A DNA stretch of 51,500 nt from Bacteroidales bacterium KA00344. GTDB lineage: Bacteria > Bacteroidota > Bacteroidia > Bacteroidales > Bacteroidaceae. The notes beneath the pieces were generated by a model. That model saw nothing but the letters and a program-made list of their open reading frames with translations. It did no database searches and was not told where the DNA came from. Below, one piece after another: positions 26,010 through 36,330 of the stretch. Position numbers and translations under genes: made by a program. Position 1 is the stretch's first letter; each line of letters begins with the position of its first letter. The stretch is from assembly GCA_001552765.1 (NCBI GenBank), contig KQ959480.1, positions 55,434-106,933 on the forward strand. Reading direction: 5' to 3'.

Positions 26010-28559
26010 CTATTGTATGGTTAATTCTGCCGGCTCTAAATCCACCGCCTGCGCCTTGATCTTCAATGCTTTCTGTCCTTCCGGAGCAACAACAATCATA
26101 CACTTTCCGAAGAAGGTCTTGCGGTGGTTGGCTTTAAATCGTTCCTGTGAGATCTGGCTACCATTGTCCACACCAGCAATATCTCCACCTTCAACATCGA
26201 AAAATAGTTGGTTTTCGGCATTCGGACAGAGATTTCCGTCTCGATCCACAACCTCCGCATTGATAAACACCAAATCTCGAATAGCATCAGCAATGGCACC
26301 GTCCGTTCGCACATGATGGTATTGTCGGCCATCGTAATCGACCGTAAGACGGATATGATGGGGTGCGCCTGCTGTACGAATCACCTTACTGCCAACTTCT
26401 CTACCATCTCTCCGAGCTACCACTTTAACTTCTCCCGGCTCAAATTTTACACGCCACGCCACATGGAATTCAGTGGCCTCGCTGTTAATTTTCAGCGGTA
26501 AGGTGTATCGCTCTGAGGCTGGCGCCGGAGTCGTTTTCCGTCGAATACCCTGACTTTTTTCATTGACAAACAATTCCACCTCATCGGCATTGTTGTAATA
26601 ACACCACATATCCACAGTTTGTCCGGGAAGCCAATTCCAATGCGGGAAAAGGTGAAGCACATCCCGTTGCGTCCATTCGCTCTGATACATATAATACACA
26701 TCCTTCGGAAAACCAGCCAAATCAACGATGCCAAAGTATGAACTCCGGGCCGGGAAACTATAGGGTGTTGGCTCCCCAATATAGTCGAAGCCCGTCCAGA
26801 TAAACTGTCCGAAACAGTAAGGTGTATGCTTCACGGCATTCCATGTTTGCTCGTGGGTAGAGCCCCAGGGCACGTGTTGGTTGTCGTAAGCCGAGCACAT
26901 CAAGGTCGGGTCGGTGTATGGCTTATCCCATCGCGCCGGCATCATCAGAATCGTGTCTCCCTGTTGGGGGTAGAATCCTCGTGTCTGCAAGGCAGAAACA
27001 CTCTCAGACATATAGAAAGGCTTATCGGGAAAGTTTTGCGGCACATCTTTTATCCACTGGTGATGATAATTAAAGCCCACAAGATCAATGGCTCCGCTTT
27101 TAAGCAAATGGTTGTCGGGGGACGGCTCATTACATCCCGCCGTGATAGGACGGGTGCCGTCATGGCGTCTCACAATGTCGGCCAGGTGCTGCGTGAGGAT
27201 AGCATTGGGATGCACACTGTCACTCACTTCCACTTTGTGTCCGGCATTGAGCAAAAGATTTGCCTGCTCCAAGGTCAGTTCGTCAGCCTCTGCACTCGAC
27301 CACTGTTCGAGCACTTCGTTTCCGATACTCCACGCCAAGATTGACGGATGGTTGCGGTCGCGCTTCACCAAGTCGGCCAGGTCGCGTTCGTGCCACTCGT
27401 CGAAGAAGCGTGCGTAGTCATTACGAGTCTTCTTGCGTCGCCACATATCGAAGCTCTCGTCTATCACGACAATACCCATCGTATCGCACATATCAAGCAC
27501 CTCCGGAGCCGGAGGATTGTGAGTGCAACGTAGGGCATTCACGCCCATTCCCTTGAGTTTAAAGAGTTTTCTGTGCATGGCGTCTTCATAAAATGCCGCT
27601 CCAAGGCAACCCAAGTCGTGATGTTCGCATACGCCATTGAGCTTGATATTCCGGCCATTGAGCCAGAAACCTGTTGCAGCATCAAAGCGGAAGTCGCGAA
27701 ATCCGGTTGTCGTCGTCAGCTCATCAACGGTTTTTCCATTGACGACCAACTCCGATTTCACCGTGTAGACATACGGATTATCCATACTCCAGAGCTGTGG
27801 TTGCCTCACCTTCATGCGCTGCGAACCTGACCTACTCATCGTCTTAGCAACCGTTTTTCCACGCTTATCATAGATGGTATGCCGAATAACAGGACGCGCG
27901 CCACGCTGTGTCTCATCCACATATTGCGCATTAACGGTCACCCCGCCATTGGGAGTAGTGACCACTTGTATACCCCATCGTTCAAAATGAAGTGCCTCCG
28001 TCGTTGTGAGCCACACATGGCGGTAGATGCCACAACCGCTATACCAGCGTGAATTGGGCTGATCTCCATTATCCACCTTGACCGCAATCACATTGTCTCC
28101 CGGCTTGAGAAACCTTGTAATATCATATTCAAAGCTGCTGTAACCATACGGACGATGTCCCACTTCCTGTCCATTGACATAAACTGTAGAGTTCATATAC
28201 ACTCCGTCGAAAGCAAGAAACACACGGCGTTGTGGATTGATGGAAGCAACGTTAAAGTGCTTTCTATACCAGCCGACACCTCCGGGTAAGGCTCCTCCAC
28301 CTGCCCCACTGGGATTATTCACCGAGAAATCTCCCTCGATTGCCCAATCGTGGGGCAGATTCAGCTTGTGCCAACCACTGTCGTCGTATGTTTGTTGTGC
28401 CATCTCTATCTTGTCATCCAGACAAAAAAGCCAGTCTGCATCAAACAGTTGCCGTGTTCGAGCAGATGCGTTTACACTGCAAAGGCACACCCACAGCAAT
28501 ACCATCCAGAGTGAAGGTTTGGCTATTGCAACGCAAACTCGCCTATTTTTCCTGTTCAT
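26010..28559 (-). CDS. Glycoside hydrolase family 2, beta-galactosidase type
   Basis: 849 aa from the ATG at 28559. An alternative ATG at 28574 adds five residues before the signal peptide. The signal sequence (SLWMVLLWVCLCSVNASA) is followed by the GH2 sugar-binding jelly roll (about 30-190: DDSGWHKLNLPHDWAIEGDF), an Ig-like domain and the TIM barrel. The acid/base Glu is in WSIGNEVLEQW (near 413) and the nucleophile Glu in PFYMSESVSAL (near 518). Extra C-terminal domains end in VDLEPAELTIQ. In xyloglucan loci such enzymes remove beta-galactosyl caps. It is co-transcribed downstream of GH31 and probably periplasmic. Substrate is inferred from context. Confidence 0.9.
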   Translation of the reverse strand: MNRKNRRVCVAIAKPSLWMVLLWVCLCSVNASARTRQLFDADWLFCLDDKIEMAQQTYDDSGWHKLNLPHDWAIEGDFSVNNPSGAGGGALPGGVGWYRKHFNVASINPQRRVFLAFDGVYMNSTVYVNGQEVGHRPYGYSSFEYDITRFLKPGDNVIAVKVDNGDQPNSRWYSGCGIYRHVWLTTTEALHFERWGIQVVTTPNGGVTVNAQYVDETQRGARPVIRHTIYDKRGKTVAKTMSRSGSQRMKVRQPQLWSMDNPYVYTVKSELVVNGKTVDELTTTTGFRDFRFDAATGFWLNGRNIKLNGVCEHHDLGCLGAAFYEDAMHRKLFKLKGMGVNALRCTHNPPAPEVLDMCDTMGIVVIDESFDMWRRKKTRNDYARFFDEWHERDLADLVKRDRNHPSILAWSIGNEVLEQWSSAEADELTLEQANLLLNAGHKVEVSDSVHPNAILTQHLADIVRRHDGTRPITAGCNEPSPDNHLLKSGAIDLVGFNYHHQWIKDVPQNFPDKPFYMSESVSALQTRGFYPQQGDTILMMPARWDKPYTDPTLMCSAYDNQHVPWGSTHEQTWNAVKHTPYCFGQFIWTGFDYIGEPTPYSFPARSSYFGIVDLAGFPKDVYYMYQSEWTQRDVLHLFPHWNWLPGQTVDMWCYYNNADEVELFVNEKSQGIRRKTTPAPASERYTLPLKINSEATEFHVAWRVKFEPGEVKVVARRDGREVGSKVIRTAGAPHHIRLTVDYDGRQYHHVRTDGAIADAIRDLVFINAEVVDRDGNLCPNAENQLFFDVEGGDIAGVDNGSQISQERFKANHRKTFFGKCMIVVAPEGQKALKIKAQAVDLEPAELTIQ

Positions 28560-28621
28560 AGTGTATTGAATCAATGTGTCATAATAGTTATACCACGCAG
28601 GGATGGCAGGTTTCCTTTAAC

Positions 28622-31540
28622 TTATTTGAGCCTTATCGTAATAGCCTTCCCGTTGTAATCGACTTGTCGTCCGGTTGCCTTGTTCACATCAAGACCATAT
28701 ACCGTCGTTCCGGGCTGATGATAAACTATGGTGAATTGGCGTTTCTCAATCATCCCCGGATAGGCTCCCTGACGGTCTCCTATGGTCAGCGTTTTCTTTG
28801 CATCGTCATATACAAATCGGATGGTTGAGTACTCACCCTTTTCATAATCATAGTTGGTGCCTTCATCTTCATAGAGTGTAAACTTGCCGTCGTGGCCGGC
28901 ATACACATAAAGTTTGATATCATCGGCCGGTTTCTGGTCTGTCCATTCTATCTCCGGACCAAAGGGAATAATCGCTCCCGCCGGTACATAGACAGGTATC
29001 CGCTCGTATGGTGCCTTGGCCGTTATGGTTTGGCCACCCTCATAATAGGCAGCGGTATACAGGTCGTACCATCCGCGTTGTTTCGGTAAATAGACATTAC
29101 GACTGCGCGATTTGTACGTTCCCACCGGGCAAGCCATCAAGGCAGGCCCAAACATCCACTGATCCTTAATATCGAGTACCTTGTTATCGCTACCGAAATC
29201 CATCACCAACGCACGCATCATGGTATAATCGTCAAAGTGGACAGCGCCAGCCATGCTGTAAAGGTAAGGCATCAGTCGATAACGCAATCTGTCGTAAAAG
29301 AGAATGCTCTGATAGGCGGGGTGATTTTCAGGAGCTATGTTCCACACCTCACGCGTTGGCCATTGGCCATGCGCACGATACAAGGGAATAAACGCCCCGA
29401 ACTGACTCCATCGGGTCTGTAGTTCGCGCCATTCCTTCAAATCCTCATTTTCCACCTTCGTACGGTCGTATTCCTGCTGTGCCTTTACATATCGATCTTC
29501 CACACAGAAGCCGCCAATATCCATTCCCCAGATTGGTATTCCGGACATCGAGAAGTTCATTCCGGCCGTCATTTGGGCTCGCATGTCTTCCCAACGCGTA
29601 CCAATGTCTCCACTCCACGAAGCCGTACTGTAACGCTGTTGGCCAGCAAATCCGCTGCGGGTGAGCTGGAATACACGTTGGTTAGGGTTCACAGAGCGCT
29701 GTCCATGATATATGGCTTCTGCGTTCATAATAGAGTAAGCGTTGAAATATTCGGTAGAGGAGCCGAGAGCCGTTGAGCCGCAAAGCGCCTTGCGATACCA
29801 CATCGGCGTACAGTCGCGAACGTTGGGTTCCGAGGCATCCATCCACCAAGCGTCGATGCCAAACTTATATTTGGAATAGAGATTCTCGTCCATCTGTCGC
29901 CAGAACATCTTACGGGCGCCCTCCGCATAGGCGTCATAGAAAGAGCCTATATAGCCCGGTCCTACCCAGTCGCGAATGCTGTCCTTCACCGCCTGATGAT
30001 ACATCCAACCGTTGGCATCCAATTCTTTATAGTTCTTGGTGGTGACGTAGAACTTTGGCCAAACCGAAATCATGAAGCGTCCGTTCATCGCATGAACGCT
30101 GTCGAGCATGGCCTGCGGATTCGGGAAGCGCGAAGCATCAAACTCATGACTGCCCCACGCGTCATCTTTCCAGTAGTTCCAGTCCTGCACAATGTTGTCT
30201 ACGGGGATGTGATGGTCGCGGAAATATTTCAGCGTCGACTCTATATCCTCCGAACTCTTGTATCGCTCCCGACTCTGCCAAAAGCCCATTGCCCATTTCG
30301 GCACCACCTGAGCCTTGCCCGTCAAGGTGCGATAGCCTGAAATAACCTCGTCCATATTCGCACCGGCAATGAAGTAATAGTCCATATCCTGTGCCATCTC
30401 GCTCCATATATTGAGTTGATGTTGTTCCTTCTCCGAACGGGGAGCGGCAGCCCGAAGCCCACAATAGCTCACATTTCCATCCGGATACCAGTCGATGAGA
30501 AGTTTGTGTTTTGCACCCTTTTTCATAGGATAGTTGAACTTATAGGAGTTCGGATTCCACGCCGTGCGCCATCTTTCCGGAACGACTTCCTTGCCATCGA
30601 TAAACACTTTCACATAACCTGCATAGTAAAGGATAAACCGATATAAATTCTCTACGGGTGCTTGGACATAGCCCTCATAAGTAACATGAGAGCCTTTAAA
30701 ACTGAAGTTCTTCGGCAGATTGACTATTGTCTCCGAATTTTCATAGTAAACACTGTCTTCCCCACGCGTGACAACAGTCCCATCTGCTGCCTTGTAGGTG
30801 CCGGTGAGCGAGCCTTTCTTTCCCTCCTTATTATATAGGGTAAAAGCCCGATGCAGTTGCAAATAATCCTCAGGGTTGCCAAAACGGCAATACGAATAGC
30901 TGTCCCACAACAATCCATAGCCCTTGTTGGAAAGCACAAAAGGAACGCTGATTTTCGTGTTGTATTGGAACAGGTCTTCGTTTTTACCCTTCATGTTCAG
31001 ATCCTCACTCTGATGCTGTCCCAACCCGTAAAAGGCCTCATCGTCGGGCGACTGGAAAGAGGCATTCCATGTCCACCCTAAACGTTGGTCCTCAGTGATG
31101 CGACTGTCCACCCCGATTTCTCTGTCGGGAACACGAAATCGCGTGAAGGTCTTACCCTTCTGCGCAGATTCTTCGAGATATTGTTTTGTGCCTTTCGCAT
31201 CGAAAAACTCCACCCTGCCATCGCGCGAATCAACATAGGCGCGAAGCGCAGATGTCGTCACCACGACCCGGTCACCATCTTGCCGCACCTTAAAATCCGT
31301 AAACGCCTGTCGGGGCACTATGATGAGACTCTCCTTTGTAGGGAATGTTGCCTCAGGCGTGGATTGTACACGGATAATCTTCCCATTTACGATTTGTAAA
31401 CGCACCATCTTGGGACCTGTAGCCCCAGGCGTCTTCACGGGAATCGTCACATAATCAGACTCTACCTTATAATCTGCCGCAGAAAGTCCCAACGTCAGGA
31501 ACAGGCCTGCGGTAGCCAACAAGAACTTTGATATCTTCAT
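28622..31540 (-). CDS. Glycoside hydrolase family 31 with PA14 insert, alpha-xylosidase type
   Basis: 972 aa from the ATG at 31540; the ATG at 31549 is nearly as good. A more upstream ATG at 31585 lies beyond the -7 box at 31564-31571 and is rejected. A signal peptide (MKISKFLLATAGLFLTLGLSA) precedes the GH31 N-terminal domain, a PA14-like insert (about 255-365) and the catalytic barrel. The nucleophile Asp is in FGIDAWWMDASEPNV (near 567) and the acid/base Asp in SWSGDIGTRWEDM (near 644). PA14 inserted in GH31 is the layout of the alpha-xylosidase of the Bacteroides ovatus xyloglucan locus, so removal of alpha-1,6-xylose is the likely role. It is first in the GH31-GH2 operon. Confidence 0.9.
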   Translation of the reverse strand: MKISKFLLATAGLFLTLGLSAADYKVESDYVTIPVKTPGATGPKMVRLQIVNGKIIRVQSTPEATFPTKESLIIVPRQAFTDFKVRQDGDRVVVTTSALRAYVDSRDGRVEFFDAKGTKQYLEESAQKGKTFTRFRVPDREIGVDSRITEDQRLGWTWNASFQSPDDEAFYGLGQHQSEDLNMKGKNEDLFQYNTKISVPFVLSNKGYGLLWDSYSYCRFGNPEDYLQLHRAFTLYNKEGKKGSLTGTYKAADGTVVTRGEDSVYYENSETIVNLPKNFSFKGSHVTYEGYVQAPVENLYRFILYYAGYVKVFIDGKEVVPERWRTAWNPNSYKFNYPMKKGAKHKLLIDWYPDGNVSYCGLRAAAPRSEKEQHQLNIWSEMAQDMDYYFIAGANMDEVISGYRTLTGKAQVVPKWAMGFWQSRERYKSSEDIESTLKYFRDHHIPVDNIVQDWNYWKDDAWGSHEFDASRFPNPQAMLDSVHAMNGRFMISVWPKFYVTTKNYKELDANGWMYHQAVKDSIRDWVGPGYIGSFYDAYAEGARKMFWRQMDENLYSKYKFGIDAWWMDASEPNVRDCTPMWYRKALCGSTALGSSTEYFNAYSIMNAEAIYHGQRSVNPNQRVFQLTRSGFAGQQRYSTASWSGDIGTRWEDMRAQMTAGMNFSMSGIPIWGMDIGGFCVEDRYVKAQQEYDRTKVENEDLKEWRELQTRWSQFGAFIPLYRAHGQWPTREVWNIAPENHPAYQSILFYDRLRYRLMPYLYSMAGAVHFDDYTMMRALVMDFGSDNKVLDIKDQWMFGPALMACPVGTYKSRSRNVYLPKQRGWYDLYTAAYYEGGQTITAKAPYERIPVYVPAGAIIPFGPEIEWTDQKPADDIKLYVYAGHDGKFTLYEDEGTNYDYEKGEYSTIRFVYDDAKKTLTIGDRQGAYPGMIEKRQFTIVYHQPGTTVYGLDVNKATGRQVDYNGKAITIRLK

Positions 31541-31563
31541 AATATTCATTTTTAGTAGTATTG

Positions 31564-31571
31564 CAAAGATA
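31564..31571 (-). promoter_or_regulatory. -7 box of the GH31-GH2 operon
   Basis: The minus strand reads TATCTTTG, a perfect TAnnTTTG. It lies 24 nt before the ATG at 31540 and shows that the longer frame start at 31585 is not used. Confidence 0.5.
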
Positions 31572-31660
31572 CGCAAAACAAGCAAGGAAGCCCTTGATTC
31601 GGCTTGTAAACAGAGTCACCAAATGTTGCTAACCCATACTCAAAATGTTAAACTCCACGA

Positions 31661-34600
31661 TTATTCCTCGTCTTGCGACTGTTTTTTATACTGTGAAGGA
31701 TTCATGCCATACATTTCTTTGAAATATTTAGAGAAGTAGCGGGGAATGTTGAATCCTACTTTATAGGCCACTTCGCTCACCGAGAATTGGCTCGAACGCA
31801 GCAGTTGTTCTGCCCGCCGCATCCGAATTTGGCGCATGAATTCCGACGGTGTGCTACCCGTAATCGACAACATTTTCTTATAGAGATGCACCCGGCTCAT
31901 TCCCAAATGCTGTGCCATCGTTTCAACAGTAATCGTAGTGTCCGATATGTTTTCATCGACATAAGCCGTTGCTTTCTTCACTAATTGCTCGTCGAGAGAC
32001 GTTATCACCATCGGCTTCAGCTCCGCCTGCACCTTGCCCGTCTTTTCATCGGGCGACATTCTATGCCATTTGATAAGATTCTCCATGCGCAAATAGAGCA
32101 GATCCAGATTGAAAGGTTTGGTCACGTAATCATCGGCACCGCTCTCCATTCCTTCCATCCGATGTTCCTGAGCCAGGCGCGCGGTGAGCATAACAAACGG
32201 AATGTTGCACGTCTCCTTGTTTCCTTTCACCCGTCGGCACAACTCATTTCCGTCCATTTCGGGCATCATGACATCGCTTAATATAATATCGGGCTTATGC
32301 TCACTGATACGATCCAACGCTTCCTTTCCGTTAGCCGCCTCCCTCACCTTAAATCTTGTACCGAGCTCTTCGGCCATGAACGCTAAGAAATCCTGACTGT
32401 CGTCTACAATCAATACCTCGTAAAGGGGCGACGTTTCAGACGTCGCATCAGACTCCGTTGCCTCTGTCTGTGCCTCGTTCCCGTTATCCGACAGCGTATA
32501 GTCTGGCTCCACCTGTTGGCTCATGGGTATGCACTGCAACGACTCGTCATGTCGTACAGGCAACGTAATGGTAAACACCGTCCCACCACCGGGGTTGTCG
32601 GCCACCGTCACATTGCCGCCATGCAGTTTGGTCAGGCCGTGAACGAGATGCAATCCCACACCCGTTCCTCCATACGAACTATCCTTAGCATGATGGGCTT
32701 GATAGAAACGCTCAAAGATATGCGCCTTATCCTCATCGCTGATACCAATACCGGTATCAGCAATCCTGATTTGTAATTGTTCGTTGTCTTTGTCTTCGCC
32801 ATTCCCGGCACAACACAGCAACGACACCTCCACTTTGCCACCCTCAGGCGTAAACTTCAATGCGTTAGACAGAATGTTGTCTACCATCTTGCGCACTTTA
32901 TCGGCATCGAAATTCATCAACAGACTGTCGCACGCAGAATTGAAGCTCACATCCACCTTCTTTCCGTTGAGCGCACTCACTGTCTCGACAATGCTCCGCA
33001 CATAATCCACGATGTCTCCCGTAGACAGATTCAAGGTTTCCTTTTGCTTTTCCATCTTGCGGAAGTCGAGAATCTGTGTCACCATATCGAGCAAACGAAT
33101 GGCATTGCGGTGTATCAGCCCCAAACTCCGCTTCTTGTCAGGGTCGGTTTCTTTGTTCATCATTGTGGTCAGAGGAGAAATGATGAGTGTGAGTGGTGTC
33201 CTTAGCTCGTGACTTACATTGGTGAAGAACGTGAGTTTCATCTCGTTCAACTCCCGTGTGCGTTCAGCCTCAAGCTGCATCTGCTGCATCTCAAACTTCG
33301 TTTGCTGACGGCGTATGATCATCCGTCGGGCATACCACACACCGAGTGCCAGGATAACGATATAAAACAATATAGCCCAGAAAGAAAGATAGAAAGGAGG
33401 GGCAATGGTGATTTCCAGACGGCTCACCTCTTCGCTGATCACACCGTAGCGAGTCACCACGCGGGCTTCCAATGTGTAGTGGCCCGGAGGAATGCCCGTA
33501 TAGGTCACATTGCTTTGTCCTTCGGTCGTAAAATACCACTTATCCGAAAAGCCTTTCAGACGATACATGAATCGCGTTTTTTCCGGAATACTCACCTCGC
33601 TCGATGCCAGTTGCACCGTGAAAGCATTTTCGTTGTATTTCAGATGGAGTTTTCGACTTTCCTCCAAACTCCGTTTCAACACCGTGTGCCCGTCATATTC
33701 CTCTCCCACTCTCAAGGGATGGTCAAAAAGCACAAGCCCGGAGAATATCACACGTGCCTTACTGCGATGATGGGTTATTTTCCGTGGCGGGATGATGTTC
33801 AGCCCATCCTGACCGCCAATCACCACCGAGCCATTGCTCGCCAACAGGATAGAGCGATAGTTGAACTGTCGGTCCTGCAATCCGTCGAGACTGTTGAAAC
33901 TTATCGTAAAAAACTCCCATTGTCCATCGATCTTCTTTACAACCACTCTCGCCACACCGTGGTCGCTCACCAACCACATATTGTGGTCGCGATCTTCCAC
34001 CACCGAACAAGCCACCGTACCCGTCATGCCAACCTGCCAATCGAGCGTAGCCAACTGGTCGGTCTTGGCGTCGTAGGCATTAACGCCCGATGCAGTGGCC
34101 ATCCAGATAATGCCTCTGGAATCCTCGAATATCTGGTTTACCTGCGTGCTGAGAAACGGAACTCCTGCCCTGTTGCTCGAAAAATTCTCCACCTTTCCAC
34201 TCTTGAGGTCGAGTATTGAATAGTTCACCGAGTGTCCCATGATCAGTCTGCCGTCGTGCCCCAATACAATTGAGTTGATATAGTCGGAACCCAATTGGTT
34301 TTTCTCCGCTGTATAGTTTACGAAAGCGCCCGTTTTCGGATCCAATACCTGTAGTCCGGCTCCCAGTGTTCCGACCGCAATACGCCCATCGGGCAGTTCG
34401 CAGAGGCTCCAAACATTGTCGCTGAGCAGACCACTCCTGCCATCGGCACGATAGGCCTTCCATTGTCCTTCATGATAATGCACAAGTCCGCCATTGAACG
34501 CGCCAAACCACAGGCTGCCATCACGCGCCGTCAGCGAACTCACCACCACGTTGGAGCCAAGACGGGTTACACCCATATCGTATGTTCGTTGGCTGTCGGT

Positions 34601-35767
34601 CTTGGGATTATAGACCACGATACCCTTATCGTTGGTGCCACACCAGAGCAGTCCGGAGTGGTCTTCGGTGATCGTGCAGATGTCACCAATGAGGAGCGTC
34701 TTAAACTTCGACTGTGAAGGCGAATAATAGGAAATTCCGTTCTTATAGCATCCAACCCACAGCGCTCCGGCATTGTCTACCAACAAACTCTGAATGGTGT
34801 TGTTGGCCACCGAGGTGGGAATGCTGCGACTGTAGGTATATTGATTCATCTGCTTGGTTGCATAGTTGAGGTGTAACAGCCCCAGATGGTCGGTGGCTAT
34901 CCACAACCCCTGCTTGCCATCGTCAGCCAAGTCTTTCAGCAATAACCTATTTTGGAACGGCAGTGCATAACCATGTCGCGTCAGAAAATCGTTGGCAGAG
35001 AGATACCATTTGTTTTCCGACGAGCAATAGACACTGGTAAGCCCATTGGCTGCCACCCAGTAGTTGTCAAATTTGTCAATAAAAGTAGTCAAACTTTCAT
35101 TTGTTTTTTTGTGATGGCTGGCCAGATAGTCACTTTGCCACAACGGTCGCCCGGTGGCAACATCAACGGCAACCATGTGTCCGTTGTCGAAGTTGGCTAC
35201 CATCCGTCCGTTCCGACAGGCCATACTCATCACAAGATGGCGTCTCAACGGTTTACTGAATGCCAGCAGCTTGGACGTTTTTCGTTCGACGTCTACAAAA
35301 TAGATACCTGCTCCGGACACAGCCACCCACAGATTCTTGCTACTGTCTATCAACACCTTGTCCGGTTGCCCCGTGATGCCGAAAGTGCTGAAATATTGCT
35401 CCATATCGGCATCAAATCTTTCGGTCAGCGGGTCATAAATACAATAGCCCGAAGACGTGTGCACCCACAACTTTCCCTCGCTGTCTTCCTGTATGCCGTC
35501 CACACAGTTGTTGGGGAGTGAATGTTTGTTCAAACTGTCGAAATAGAACACCTTGAAACGGAAGCCGTCGTAACGGCTGAGACCTGACTGCGTGCCAAAC
35601 CAGATATATCCGCGCGTGTCGCGGTAGATGTCATTGACCTGACCGTTGGACAAGCCATCAGCGGTGCGCAAACTGTAAAAATCTATATTCGCAGGGAGCC
35701 CAAATGCAAGCATCGGGCAAATTTGCAGTAGTAACGTCAATAAGAAGTAAAGTAGATTATGTTTCAT
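31661..35767 (-). CDS. Hybrid two-component system sensor/regulator (HTCS)
   Basis: 1368 aa from the ATG at 35767; the frame-open ATG at 35812 overlaps the -7 box and is rejected. A signal peptide/TM precedes the periplasmic sensor made of two Reg_prop beta-propellers (ADGLSNGQVNDIYRD, GYIWFGTQSGLSRYDG and similar repeats) and a Y_Y_Y domain (near 690-780). A TM helix near 795-815 leads to HisKA with the phospho-His in NVSHELRTPLTL (near 852), HATPase_c (DTGIGIS, GGTGVGLHLV), a receiver domain with Asp in DIILSDVMMPEMDG (near 1160), and a C-terminal AraC HTH (MSRVHLYKKMLSITG). It senses a glycan fragment and activates the neighbouring PUL. Confidence 0.95.
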   Translation of the reverse strand: MKHNLLYFLLTLLLQICPMLAFGLPANIDFYSLRTADGLSNGQVNDIYRDTRGYIWFGTQSGLSRYDGFRFKVFYFDSLNKHSLPNNCVDGIQEDSEGKLWVHTSSGYCIYDPLTERFDADMEQYFSTFGITGQPDKVLIDSSKNLWVAVSGAGIYFVDVERKTSKLLAFSKPLRRHLVMSMACRNGRMVANFDNGHMVAVDVATGRPLWQSDYLASHHKKTNESLTTFIDKFDNYWVAANGLTSVYCSSENKWYLSANDFLTRHGYALPFQNRLLLKDLADDGKQGLWIATDHLGLLHLNYATKQMNQYTYSRSIPTSVANNTIQSLLVDNAGALWVGCYKNGISYYSPSQSKFKTLLIGDICTITEDHSGLLWCGTNDKGIVVYNPKTDSQRTYDMGVTRLGSNVVVSSLTARDGSLWFGAFNGGLVHYHEGQWKAYRADGRSGLLSDNVWSLCELPDGRIAVGTLGAGLQVLDPKTGAFVNYTAEKNQLGSDYINSIVLGHDGRLIMGHSVNYSILDLKSGKVENFSSNRAGVPFLSTQVNQIFEDSRGIIWMATASGVNAYDAKTDQLATLDWQVGMTGTVACSVVEDRDHNMWLVSDHGVARVVVKKIDGQWEFFTISFNSLDGLQDRQFNYRSILLASNGSVVIGGQDGLNIIPPRKITHHRSKARVIFSGLVLFDHPLRVGEEYDGHTVLKRSLEESRKLHLKYNENAFTVQLASSEVSIPEKTRFMYRLKGFSDKWYFTTEGQSNVTYTGIPPGHYTLEARVVTRYGVISEEVSRLEITIAPPFYLSFWAILFYIVILALGVWYARRMIIRRQQTKFEMQQMQLEAERTRELNEMKLTFFTNVSHELRTPLTLIISPLTTMMNKETDPDKKRSLGLIHRNAIRLLDMVTQILDFRKMEKQKETLNLSTGDIVDYVRSIVETVSALNGKKVDVSFNSACDSLLMNFDADKVRKMVDNILSNALKFTPEGGKVEVSLLCCAGNGEDKDNEQLQIRIADTGIGISDEDKAHIFERFYQAHHAKDSSYGGTGVGLHLVHGLTKLHGGNVTVADNPGGGTVFTITLPVRHDESLQCIPMSQQVEPDYTLSDNGNEAQTEATESDATSETSPLYEVLIVDDSQDFLAFMAEELGTRFKVREAANGKEALDRISEHKPDIILSDVMMPEMDGNELCRRVKGNKETCNIPFVMLTARLAQEHRMEGMESGADDYVTKPFNLDLLYLRMENLIKWHRMSPDEKTGKVQAELKPMVITSLDEQLVKKATAYVDENISDTTITVETMAQHLGMSRVHLYKKMLSITGSTPSEFMRQIRMRRAEQLLRSSQFSVSEVAYKVGFNIPRYFSKYFKEMYGMNPSQYKKQSQDEE

Positions 35768-35809
35768 GGGCAAAGCCGGGCTATTTTTGTAGTGATGATA
35801 AATAACATA

Positions 35810-35817
35810 CAAATATA
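35810..35817 (-). promoter_or_regulatory. -7 box of the HTCS gene
   Basis: The minus strand reads TATATTTG, a perfect TAnnTTTG, 43 nt before the ATG at 35767. Confidence 0.5.
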
Positions 35818-35940
35818 GCGATAAGCAAGGGAACAGCCAAACATTTTAATCTGTTTTTTAAGCCCTTTCAACCATTCGCAATAGCATTTTGTCATAGGAA
35901 TGCACGGCTCGTGTGTCTGCCTATTGTCTGGCTTCTCAGA

Positions 35941-35998
35941 CCAGTCGGACTGGCTTGACTTATCCGATCAGTGTGACCCGTCCGACTTGTCCGACCTA
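35941..35998. repeat. Degenerate TCCGAC/GTCGGA repeats
   Basis: The short palindrome CCAGT-CGG-ACTGG (35941-35953) is followed by TCCGATCAG, CCGTCCGAC and TTGTCCGAC variants spaced about 9-18 nt apart. No function is assigned. Confidence 0.45.
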
Positions 35999-36215
35999 AC
36001 TTTAAGCAAAACATCATTTGGATTTTGTGCAAGCCAACAATCGTGATATCCTATGAAACTTCATGACAAATGCCTCTTTATAGCGCGCTTATTTGAAAAA
36101 TAAAAATAATTATTCGGAATAAGCCAAAATTTTTCACTTTAATATATCGTTCTGAATATCAGGACATTACATCTCCAAGGCCGTCGTCTTTCTAAAATCT
36201 TGCTGCTGCCACGTC

Positions 36216-36256
36216 GCGATTGGGCCTTAACCGCCGGGCGGTTAAGGCCCAATCGC
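36216..36256. repeat. Perfect 41-bp palindrome
   Basis: Two perfectly complementary 20-nt arms (36216-36235 and 36237-36256) are separated by a single G. Each arm contains GGCCTTAACCGCC or its complement. It covers unit 1 and most of unit 2 of the 22-nt array. Confidence 0.9.
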
Positions 36257-36330
36257 ATGGCGTCTAAACCTTTGTCGCACGGTCGTCAAGCCTTCAACGC
36301 ACAGCGGTTAATATCCAATCGCAAAACCGT
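36221..36330. repeat. Degenerate 22-nt tandem array (five units), array-only relative of copies A and B
   Basis: Units start at 36221, 36243, 36265, 36287 and 36309, exactly 22 nt apart. Shared features are a TAAG-CCT-like head, a central TCGCA or ACGCA, and an end close to GGCGGT. The leader and trailer of copies A and B are not recognisable at the expected distances. Confidence 0.75.

Noticed and set aside
31541..31585. Upstream start codon for GH31 at 31585
   Set aside because: It lies beyond the TATCTTTG -7 box at 31564-31571, and the signal peptide starts cleanly at 31540.
35768..35812. Upstream start codon for the HTCS gene at 35812
   Set aside because: It overlaps the TATATTTG -7 box at 35810-35817; the ATG at 35767 begins the signal peptide.
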